From Dermatemys mawii (Eukaryota; Chordata; Testudines; Dermatemydidae): a stretch of 64,000 nt of DNA. The stretch lies in assembly GCA_007922305.1 (NCBI GenBank), contig ML677351.1:16335119-16399118 (forward strand), in the 5' to 3' direction. Below the pieces are notes generated by a model. It searched no databases. It saw only the letters and a list, made by a program, of their open reading frames with translations, and had not been told where the DNA came from. This document shows, piece after piece, positions 24,401 through 33,480 of this stretch (positions are counted from its first letter, which is position 1; each line of letters opens with the position of its first letter). Position numbers and translations under genes: made by a program.

Positions 24401-26395
24401 CTCTGTGATTTTCCTGATGGTGGTAGTACAAGCTGAACAATATTAACTATTTTTCTTCTTTATTTTCTGTGTGTCACGTCTTTGGGGTTGATACTCTATT
24501 TATAGTTTTAGCACAAGGTTGAATGCACTCATCACACCTCATTGGTTGCACATTTTACCCTTAGAAAGAGTGTTAAGAGTCCTTTCTTATTGATTTTCAG
24601 ACTAAGCGATTTCATTTTTTTGTTTTCATACTCTGACCTGTAACCTTAGGATCCATTAGGACACTGAACCAGCAAGGTGTAGACACATCAACTACAAATG
24701 AATAGAACTAAAATGACACTGTCTCCAGCTAGGAATGCATTAATAGACCTGCATTCAAACATAGAAAAGGCAATTTTTTTTTTCCTGCTGGGAAGTGAAG
24801 TCCTCAAGAGAGTCATTTCAGACTGAAGAACATGATATGAAAATCAATAAAAGCCCTATTGTGCTAGTGATGTGTCCGGGAAGTGTCATTTTATATCTTG
24901 CTAGTGGACAACTAAAGGAAGTTAAAGCTACTTTGCTCATAATAATTGGATAAATCCTTTTTCATCAGTGGTCTATTTTGCTGTTCAAAGTAAAAGTAGA
25001 AAAACTGTGCAGAGGATAGTATGAAACCAGATATGATGAAGCTGAATGAATAAGATTGGTATTAGTTTGTTCATTAATCTAATAGTATTTCTTTTCCAAA
25101 AAATGATTTCCAGCTATACTCTTAACAGAGATATATACCAGGAATTAAAAATAGAAAGTTTTGTTCCTGATGTACTAATTGGCAGAAAACTGCAGTGCTA
25201 GCCCTTTTTACTACATTTGTTTGTGGCTCAGACCTAGGAACAATAAATGTGTCGCTACTTTGCAGCAGTCGAGGGATTCCTCAATTTAATATAGGTTAGA
25301 CTAAATGAATCCCAACCGTAGCTGTACTTAAAGTTATTTCAAAGCAATAGTACAACAATCAAATTTATAAAGCTTAGTTAGCAATTAAAACTAAAAACAC
25401 CAAATAAAGTTAAAACGTAAGGGGTTGGAGGCACTACAATGGAGGGAGGGAAAAAGGGAAAGTTCTACATAATGGGGCTGAGTTGTGTGCATTATAGTAT
25501 ACATAAGCCACCACACACGTCAGCAGTTGGAAGACATGGGGTTATATTGATTATTCATTTTTGGCTTGGTAGGTCACTGACATTTTACTGAATAACTCTA
25601 GATTGTATACTTAGGTATGGAGATTTTTCCATTCTCTTTTTTGCTTTTCAAGTCAGATTTGTACATGCCCACATAAATAATTGCATGGAATATGAGTGAG
25701 CAAATTGTCTACAATACTAAATATTGCTTTAAACTTTACTAATGGCAGAATAAAAAAGGGGAACACCTATTCTATCATCTTTCTTACAAAGGGAAAATGT
25801 CATGTCAGTGTGCTAGATAGATCTATCCTTTTACCTTACATGGTAAATTAGGGCAGGTGTGCTCTCCATACCCATCAAATTCCTGCTCTTGCAACATTCA
25901 GAGCAAGCATTTTTGACTTTAACTCCCACTTCCATTGCTTTGGACCTGTTAGAATGCTGACTCTTGCTGATATGTTTTATTTACTTATCCTCTCAATAAC
26001 TTTCAGCAATCGTCCTTTGCTTTTGCTGTCTTTGCCCCTCCCTCTTTCTGTAATCAGTCACCTGGCAAAATAGAAGATACTTTTCTTGTCATGGACTCCT
26101 AGAACAACATTGCCTGACCCACACACATCACACTATTTTTTTTTTCAAGAAAAGGTTCATTCTCCCTGAGATTTTTTTAATCAAACAGAAAAGATACAAA
26201 GCAAAAGTTTATTCTTTTCTCTTAAGCAAGAACTCGAGTGAGAAACAAACGTGACAACCAAGAAATAAAGTCCTATCTTAATATAGTGGCTGTATATACA
26301 CAGGGATGGTGATGGGTAGATTAGTGGTGTGAGAAGCCAGCTGGGAGAAAATGGATAAAGCTGATTTTTCCCTTGGATATTCTTAAATGATATTC
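21500..26395. other. Unassigned DNA, with a G-rich patch at 22130-22830
   Basis: No gene recognised. From about 22130 to 22830 the sequence is richer in G and A than its surroundings ('ctgggaaagggctgggacag', 'gaagggggaggtagcaac') and recalls LTR-type repeats, but I cannot place ends. From 23 to 26.4 kb it is AT-rich and contains no recognisable repeat, which is unusual for this window. Confidence 0.5.
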
Positions 26396-26409
26396 TTAAT
26401 GATAATGAG

Positions 26410-28482
26410 ATAAAAAGGCATCTTTTAAAAAGAGGAAGTCAAATCCTAGTGAGGTATATAGAAGGGAGCATAAACATTGACAAATTAAATGTAAAAATGT
26501 AATAAGAAAAGCCAAAAAGGAGTTTGAAGACCAGCTAGCCAAAAACTCAGAAGGTAATAACAAAATGTTTTAAAGCACATCAGAAGAAGGAAGCCTGCTA
26601 AACAACTAGTGGGGCCCCTGGATGACTGAAATACAAAAGGAGCACTTAAAGACGATAAAGTAATTGCGGAGACAATAAATTAATTCTTTGCTTCAGTCTT
26701 CAAGGCTGAGGATATTAGGGAGATTCCCAAACTTGAGCCATCTTTTTTAGGTGACAAATCTGAGGAATTGTCACAGATTGAAGTGTCACTAGAGAAGGTT
26801 TTGGAACTAATTGATAAACTTAACTGTAACAAGTCACCGGGACCAGATGGTATTCACCTAAGAGTTCTGAAGGAACTCAAGTATGAAATTGGGGAACTAT
26901 TAACTATGGTTTGTAACCTGTTCTTTAAATCAGCTTCTGTACCCAATGACTGGAAGATAGCTAATGTAATGCCAATATTTAAAAGGGACTCTAGAGGTGA
27001 TCCTGGCAATTACAGACCGGTAAGTCTAACGTCTGTACCAGGCAAATTAGTTGAAACAATAGCAAAGAATAAAATTGTCAGACACATAGAAGAACATAAA
27101 ATTTTGGGCAAACATCAACATGGTTTCTGTAAAGGGAAATCATGTCTTACTAATGTATTAGAGTTATTTGAAGGGGTCAACAAACATGCGGAAAAGCAGG
27201 ATCCAGTGGACATAGTGTACTTAGATTTCCAGAAAGCCTTTGACAAAATCCCTCACCAAAGGCTCTTATGTAAATTAAGTTGCCATGGGATAAGAGGGAA
27301 GTCCTTTCATGGATTGAGAACTGGTTAAAAGACAGGGAGCAAAAGGTAGGAATAAAAGGTACATTTTCAGAAAGGAGAGGGGCAACTAGTGGTGTTCCCC
27401 AAGGGTCAGTCCTAAGACCAGTCCTATTCAACTTATTCATAAATGATCTGGAGAAAGGGGCTAACAGTGAGGTGGCAACGTTTTCAGATGATACTAAACT
27501 GCTCAAGATAGTTAAGACCAAAGCAGACTGTGAAGAACTTCAAAAAGATCTCACAAAACTAAGTGACTGGGCGAAAAGTTGTTAAATAAAATTTAATGTG
27601 GATAAATGTAAAGTAATGCACATTGGAAAAAATAACCCCAACTATACATACAATATGATGGGGGTAATTTATCTACAACTAATCAGGAAAAAGATCTTGG
27701 AGTCATCATGGATAGTTCTCTGAAGACATCCACACAGTGTGCAGTGGCAGTTCAAAAAAGCAAACAGGATGAAAAAAGGGATAGAAAATAAGATGGAGAA
27801 TATCTTATTGCCCTTCTATAAATCCATGGTATGCCCACATCTTGAATACTGTGTACGGATGTGGTCTCCTCATCTCAAAATAGATATACCAGCATTAGAA
27901 AAGGTTCAGAGAAGGTCAACTAAAATGGTTAGGAGTTTAGAACAGGTCCCATGTGAGGATAGATTAAAGGACTAGGACTTTTCAGCTTGGAAAAGAGAGG
28001 ACTAAGGGGGATATGATAGCAGTATATAAAATCATGAGTCGTGTGGAGAAAGTGAATAAGGAAAAATTATTTACTTGTTCCCATAATATAAGAACTAGGG
28101 GCCACCAAATGAAATTAATGGGCAGCAGGTTTAAAACAAATACAGGGAAGTTCTTCGTCACACAGCACACAGTCAACCTGTGGAACTCCTTGCCTGAAGA
28201 TGTTGTTAAGTCTAGGACTATAAGAGGGTTTAAAAGAGAACTGGATAAATTCATGGAAGTTAAGTCCATTAATGGCTATTAGCCAGGATGGGTAAGGAAC
28301 GGTGTCCCTAGCCTCTGTTTGTCAGAGGTGGGTGAAGGATGGCAGGAGAGAGATCACTTGATCATTACCTGTTAGATTAACTCACTCTGGGGCACCTGAC
28401 ATTGGCCACTGTCAGTAGACAGGATACTGGGCTAGATGGACCTTTGATCTGACCCAGTATGGCCATTCTTATGTTCTTAATG
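26410..28482 (+). mobile_element. CR1 LINE, 5'-truncated, about 2.1 kb
   Basis: A longer CR1 than the one at 16250. It starts upstream of the reverse transcriptase, continues through the polymerase, and ends with the 3' UTR words 'ggatactgggctagatggac', 'ctttgatctgacccagtatg' and 'gccattcttatgttcttaat'. The 5' UTR, first ORF and endonuclease are absent. It is a different CR1 subfamily from the one ending at 17541, judged by the tail. Confidence 0.93.
26768..28282 (+). pseudogene. CR1 reverse transcriptase, broken
   Basis: A 186-codon first segment holds 'NKSPGPDGIHLRVLKEL', 'NDWKIANVMPIFKR', 'NYRPVSLTSVPGKLVE', '[12 protein letters not shown]' and 'YLDFQKAFDKIPH'. A frameshift near 27290 transfers the frame to 27280-27585, with 'GVPQGSVLRPVLFNLFINDL' and the active-site block FSDD (27481-27492), both aspartates kept. 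A stop at 27583 and further shifts follow. Fragments of the C-terminal region continue at 27739-27975 ('VCPHLEYCVRMWSPHL') and 28013-28282 ('FFVTQHTVNLWNSLPEDVV'). The chain of breaks makes it non-functional, though the catalytic residues survive. Confidence 0.93.
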
Positions 28483-28599
28483 GCTGGCTGAGGGGTTGGA
28501 TAGTGGGAGTAAGACACTGGAGGCAAAATCAATAAGAAAAATGTGTGTGGTTTCCTCCCACGCCCACATCAGCCACTGACACGCTCCGTAGAGCTAGAA

Positions 28600-28735
28600 G
28601 ACACAAGAATTGTCAGACTGGAACAGATCCAGGATCCATCTAGTCCAGTACTCTCTCAGCCAGTGGCCTGTGGAAGAAGCTTCAGATGAAGGTGTAAGAA
28701 CCCTGCAATAACACACGTGGGATAAGCTTCTCCTA
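28600..28735 (-). mobile_element. CR1 3' UTR fragment, antisense
   Basis: 'ggatccatctagtccagtac', 'agccagtggcctgtgg', 'gcttcagatgaaggtgtaag' and 'cacgtgggataagcttctcc' are the minus-strand form of an older CR1 tail. It lies only about 120 bases beyond the plus-strand CR1 and in the opposite orientation. Confidence 0.75.
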
Positions 28736-28869
28736 CAATAGATCAAATCCTGCTCTCTAAAACCTTGTTTTCATTATTACAAATAGTGTGTCTTGAGTTA
28801 TTTAACTCAAATTAAGATACTAGTAAAGAAAAGGCAGTTTGCAGTGTAAAGACTAGGCTTCCCTATTGA

Positions 28870-30164
28870 GTCTGACGAGTGCTACTGACAGAGCTTGATG
28901 AGTTACCCCTCAGCCTGAATCTGATGAGCCATCCCTGAGATGGATTCCCTGATAGCTCCACGTCAACCAACCATGACTCAGCTGATCCAAAGGTTCACAT
29001 CTAACCAGGTGATTCTGTGACAGATTTCTGTTACCAACCTGCCTAGCGCCTCAGGTGATCTGTCTAAGGTCACAGGATCATTAGGGGTGGAGATGAAGGA
29101 GCACACTAAGTGACTAAATTTTAAAGATTTATTAATAAAATAATAGAATAACAGTGGCGTGTGCTGGGGGTTTCCCACATCACTCTGAGGAAGGAAGAAG
29201 GTGTTAGTGCCCGAGCCCCATCCCACTTTTATACTCACAATCCAAAGCTGGCTAAGCCTGGGTGTAACATAAGAAGAAGAGGGGGAAGGATGGACAGGAG
29301 CTCTACCCTGTGCACAGGTTGTTCGGGGTCCGCTGTAGATCTCTGACCTCCCCTGGCTTGAGAGGATGTTTAAGCCCTTAGTTCTTCTGGGGGCATTCTG
29401 TTCAGGGACTTTTGTCCCCCGTGTTCTTTGTATCAGTGTGAACCAGACTTCTGCGGCTTCCTCACCTTTCCCAAAACACACCAGCTTCAGGGACGGGAGA
29501 CGGATGTTTTCCCCTTCACTGACCTTCGCTGTCTCATTCATTTTTGCAGCCCCTGCAGTTCTGTTTCGTGATTCTCCTTTCTCATGGCTGGGCAGGGTTG
29601 GAATCTTGGCCCCATCTTTCTTGGAAGGTAGCAGAGAATCTATTGTGTGCAGTGGCCTTGGGCCGGAGTCAACCTCTTATCTTCAGGCCTAGCTGGAGTG
29701 TCAAGTTAACCTGTTCCCTTCTCTCCCTCCCCCACCCTTTGGCCTCTCATATCCTGCAAAGAAATCTTTCATTCCACTGTCATACTTTAACCCTCCCCGA
29801 GATCCTTTCCACTACATACAAAAGCCTTAGCAAAATACAACACTGGTGCTCACACCGAGGACCCTAAGGTATTGGTAGTGGTGGGGAGTGTAACTCAAAC
29901 TGTGACAAACCCATGGCCAGGAACATAGACAGCCTCTCTGCTCTGCTCAACATTGATACCTCATTCAGAGTATCCCTTGTCACTTGGTGCTCCTGACAGA
30001 CGGCTCCTGTTCCAGTCCCAGCTCATGCCGGCTTCTGCTCCAGCTGTGTGCCAACCCTGTTCTGGATTCCTGTCTGACTCCTGGCTCTGGTCCCTGATCC
30101 ATTAGTTCTTATCCCTGCTGCTTAAAGCTACTAGGCATGATCACCCACTTCCCAGTTTCTGGCA
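28870..30164 (+). repeat. Left LTR of the gypsy element, split by an insertion
   Basis: The LTR parts are about 28870-29015 and 29908-30164. They align with the right LTR from 'ctgatgagtgctgg' to 'ccatccacttctctg'. The extra ~890 bases between them have no counterpart in the right LTR. The likely inner end is near 'tttctggca' at 30164. Confidence 0.7.
29016..29907. mobile_element. Insertion inside the left LTR, possible solo LTR
   Basis: The right LTR lacks this segment. It opens with 'tgtgacagatttctg' and closes with 'aactgtgaca', so it has TG...CA ends, as a solo LTR would. An 'attaataaaataatag' near 29130 could be a polyadenylation region. 'ctgtgaca' occurs at both edges (29015-29022 and 29900-29907), but it overlaps the termini, so I cannot tell a target duplication from matching ends. 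The 187-codon antisense and other frames within have no domain I recognise. Confidence 0.6.
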
Positions 30165-30228
30165 GTTTGAACAGACTCTTCCTTTTGTGCCTGGATCCAG
30201 CTGCTGAGATGGAGACCACTGGAGTGTC

Positions 30229-30366
30229 CATCACTGAGATCAGAAGGATAGCCGTGTTAGTCTGGAATTGCAGAAGTGACAAAAAGTCCTGTGGCACCTT
30301 AAAGACTAACTAAAGTACTTTAGTTAGTCTTTAAGGTGCCACAGGACTCTTTGTCATCACTGAGAT
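30229..30366. repeat. 12 bp target site duplication around the fold-back insertion
   Basis: 'catcactgagat' at 30229-30240 and 30355-30366 are identical. One or two of the first bases may belong to the element ('gtca'), so the true duplication is 10 to 12 bases. Confidence 0.85.
30241..30354. mobile_element. Fold-back Penelope 3' tail insertion
   Basis: Two copies of the Penelope tail seen at 6390-6455 lie head to head. The left copy is inverted ('ccttaaagactaac') and the right is direct ('gttagtctttaagg'). Arms 30277-30316 and 30317-30356 are reverse complements over 40 bases with one mismatch (30284/30349) and no spacer. The left copy runs on to the family's terminal 'ggatagccgtgttagtctgg'. 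The same 12 bases 'catcactgagat' flank it at 30229-30240 and 30355-30366. It therefore appears to have entered as a single unit. Confidence 0.9.
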
Positions 30367-30791
30367 AACAGTTCGTTCAGAGCCTTTTGGATCAAGTTGC
30401 CCTTTCACATCATTTTCAACAGGGTCTGAATTACAACACAAAAGATTAATTCCATGGGTTGAACCTCCCACTAGTTTGGACTCGTATAATGAATTGTGCC
30501 TCCAGCTTGAATCATTTGTTTAAATGATGCTAAGAAAAGAAGTTATTGCACCCCCAACTCCAGCTTTGTCCTGTTTCTTTTCAGCCATCCCCTGAAGCTG
30601 TCCCAAAGCTAGAGACCATGTGGATTAATGTGAAGTGAAGACACCCCACTGAGTGAAAGGCCTAAGAAGTAAAATGTGATGGCCCTTGTGTTGACTTCTT
30701 AGGCTATGACATTTCCTCTTTCCAGGTGTCCATTTTTCTATGGACCCCTGGAAAGAGTCCATGATTTTGGACTGGCAAGCCCCAAGGAACT

Positions 30792-32760
30792 TTGATGTCC
30801 AGTGCTTCTTGGAATTTGCCAGTTTTTAACCAAAGATTCATCAACGGCTTTTTGAAGGTGGTGGCCCCAACTACCAAGCTACTCTGGAAGAATACAATGG
30901 TTACTTGGATGCAGGAAGCCCAATCTATCTTTGATCTATTGAAAGGAAGTATTTACAGCTGCTGCCCATCTTGATACATCCATAACCAGCAATTATGTGA
31001 TTGGATCAGCATTGTCAGAGAAGTATGGTCTCCAAATCTGTTCCACCCTTGTGTATTTTATTCCCAGAAACTGATGCCTGTGGAACAAAACTATGAAATC
31101 TACAACCAAGAACTACAGGCCATCAAGACTGCTTTTAAGAAATGGCACCACCACTTGGAAGGTGCATATTTCCCAGTCCAGGTATTTACAGGTCACAAGA
31201 CCCTGGAATACCTGTGACCTGCAAGGGATCTCAACCAACATCAGCACTGGTGTTTCTTTCCCCTCCCCCAAAGTTTGATTTCATCCTGACCTATTGCCCA
31301 GGTACCTACGATGATAAACCCAATGAACAGTCCCGCAAGGGTGAGTAATGTGGACAAAAAAAATTGCTTCTTGAACCTGCCACTGTCCTGAAACTTTGCC
31401 ATTTTATCAATGTGACAGTGAACAATGACTTGCTTTCTCATGAAGCCCCTCCTACTTCATGATCCACTTGCATGTTATGTTAACCAGTATGAACTTTTCT
31501 GTTATGTTAACCAGTCAAAATTTTCTGTCATGAACTGGATCCTTATGTTTAAGGACTGCATTTATGTCCTCAATGGGGAACCACATCTAGAGATACTCCA
31601 GCCATGCCTTAATTCACTTTGGCAGCCACTTCAGACACTGGAAAACATTGAAGCAGTCTTTTACTTCTGGGGCCAAAACTACATTTGTTCATTCAGTCCT
31701 ACATAGACTCCTGTGATGTCTGTGCTTGAACAAAGACACCTCACCCATCAGTAGTCTGATTCCACTACCAACTCCATCTCAGTCCTAGTTGTCCATCTCT
31801 GTGGACTTAATTCGTGATTCTCAGTGCCTCATGGCAGTCTTGAGTTATTGTCTACCTACTTACAAAGTCTCACTAGTTTCCATGCCTTAAAATTCCTATT
31901 ATGGAAATAACCAGACAACTGTTTTTCAACTCTGTCTTCAAACACCATGGCCTACCATCTAATATTCCCTCTGACTAAGGATCATAGTTTGTTTTGCACT
32001 TCTTACAGGAATCATTAAAGCTCCTGGATGGTGAACTACAGGCTTCCTCAGCTTATCACCTTCAGACCAGACAGAGTGAACCCAATTCTGGAGCAGTAAT
32101 TCTGATGCTTTATAATTTATCAGAATGACTGGGTATTTCTTCTGCCCCTTGCCAAATTAATGTACACTAATTCAGACTAATGATCAACCTACCAGAGACC
32201 TTTTTATGACAACTATGGCTTCCACTCTGTTTCATCTTTCCACTAGACAAGCCTCTTACATACCTGAAGGCTCTGACCTAGTCAAACATTTTCACTGTAT
32301 CCAGAAAGAATTGAAAACCCACCTAGTTGCCCAAAAGAAATTGCAAGGGTTACACTGACCTTCACTGATGGTCAAATCACAGTTGGGAATAAATTATTGC
32401 TTTCAACACAACACCTGGCCTTTAAGGAAGTTGGTGTACCAATATATTTGCCCATTTTGGGTCATCCTTCAATGCCTTCAAATGCCAAATGCCCACTGCA
32501 ATGAGAACGCACCCAGTATTGCACATTCTCTAGCTGAAAAAAACATATCAACTCCTTCCCCAGACAACTACAGCCATCACCTCCACCCTTCATGGTCCAG
32601 GGGAATGAGGAATACCTAGTGAAGATGATTTTGGACTCCAACACTGTCCAAGGAAAGATCATGTACCTTGCTGGTTGGGAGGGTCATATTGGAGCTGATC
32701 ATTCATAGGAGCCAACCGAAAACCTATATTCTCCTGACCTGCTTTGAGAATTCCATCACT
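30792..32760 (+). pseudogene. Gypsy pol remnants: RT end, RNase H, integrase, chromodomain
   Basis: Similarity persists in changing frames. Near 30810-30960 is the end of reverse transcriptase ('RFINGFLKVVAPTTKLL', 'EAQSIFDLLKGS'). RNase H traces run through 31000-31190 (codons resembling YFIPRN and the NYEIY-like stretch). 'FDFILTYCPGTYDDKP' at about 31276 is the well-kept end of RNase H. Integrase traces include a 'SVDLI'-like start near 31798 and an 'LEQ...CF..YQNDWV.LLPLA' pattern near 32085-32150. A 'YLAGWEGH'-like chromodomain core sits near 32660-32690. Many stops and shifts; clearly dead. Confidence 0.8.
31473..31526 (+). repeat. 27 bp tandem duplication
   Basis: 'tgttatgttaaccagt' starts at 31473 and again at 31500, each followed by an A/T-rich spacer ending 'tttc'. 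A small local duplication within the decayed gypsy pol. Confidence 0.75.
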
Positions 32761-32831
32761 CACATCACAAATACCCTAGTATGAAGATCTCTGGTAGATG
32801 TCTTTTTAATGGGATGAGGGTGGGTGGGTAA

Positions 32832-33196
32832 TGACTCATCTTTGAGCCTGATGAGTGCTGGTAGCTGAGCTGATGAGTCATCCCTCAGCCTGAGCCTGAT
32901 TAGAGGGCTCCATGTCAATCAACCAGGGCTCAACCAATCCACAGGTGCAGGTCTAACCAGGTAATGCCAAGGCCAGATGTAGGTTCCCAATAAGACCAGC
33001 CACTTAAGTCTGCTCAACATCGCTACCTCACCTAGAGTATGCCCTGCCACTTGGTGGTTCTGACAGACTGCTTCTGCTCCCGCATCAGTCTATGCCTCCT
33101 CCAGGCTTGTTCCAACCTTGTTCCTGATTCTGCAGACTCTTGGCTGTGGTCCCCAGCCTGACTATTAGGCCTGACCATCCACTTCTCTGTTTGACA
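32832..33196 (+). repeat. Right LTR of the gypsy element
   Basis: It begins 'tgactcatctttgagcctg' after a G-rich run and ends near 'ctctgtttgaca', so it has TG...CA ends. Its length is about 365 bases. It aligns in pieces with the left LTR once the inserted segment there is removed. Confidence 0.7.
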
Positions 33197-33264
33197 CCCA
33201 TAACCTTAATCTTCACTACGATGTTAATTAAATTAAAAACATACGTTTTTTGTAGTAAAGGCTT

Positions 33265-33480
33265 AATAGTTAGAGATGTGGCTTACGCCTTGAAACACGA
33301 GGTTTAATATACCTCCCAAAATGTTTGTTTTCACCAATCATGGTAACTCTGGATATTCTGATGTCTATATAAATAACTATTATGTTGTGAATCTAAAATT
33401 CTTGGCCTCCAACAGCTGCCTATGGCAAAGCAGACATTTCCTCAGAGGTTCCTCTGTCAGTACCAGTTAACGAATTTTTG
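33265..33480 (-). mobile_element. CR1 3' UTR fragment, antisense
   Basis: 'gttagagatgtggcttacgc', 'gaggtttaatatacctccca', 'ggtaactctggatattctg' and 'cttggcctccaacagctgcc' match the word order of the antisense CR1 UTR at 21138-21495. Strongly diverged; no coding part. Confidence 0.6.

Larger units (their letters stand above)
30165..30788. other. Gypsy internal region, non-coding remains
   Basis: Sequence between the left LTR and the first recognisable pol codons. No primer-binding site or gag motif could be identified. It contains the fold-back insertion at 30241-30354. Confidence 0.5.
28870..33196 (+). mobile_element. Ty3/gypsy chromovirus, decayed, with two LTRs
   Basis: Two related sequences, at 28870-30164 (interrupted) and 32832-33196, flank decayed gypsy pol remnants. 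Shared LTR words include 'ttgatgagt' / 'ctgatgagt', 'catctaaccaggt' / 'ggtctaaccaggt' and 'tctgctctgctcaaca' / 'gtctgctcaacatcg'. A G-rich run 'gatgagggtgggtgggtaa' just before 32832 fits a polypurine tract. The left LTR and the internal region each carry a later insertion. Gag, protease and the front of the reverse transcriptase are not recognisable. Confidence 0.82.

Noticed and set aside
28978..29541. 187-codon minus-strand frame and overlapping plus-strand frames
   Set aside because: They lie within the insertion in the gypsy LTR; no domain, and several frames are open at once because of base composition.
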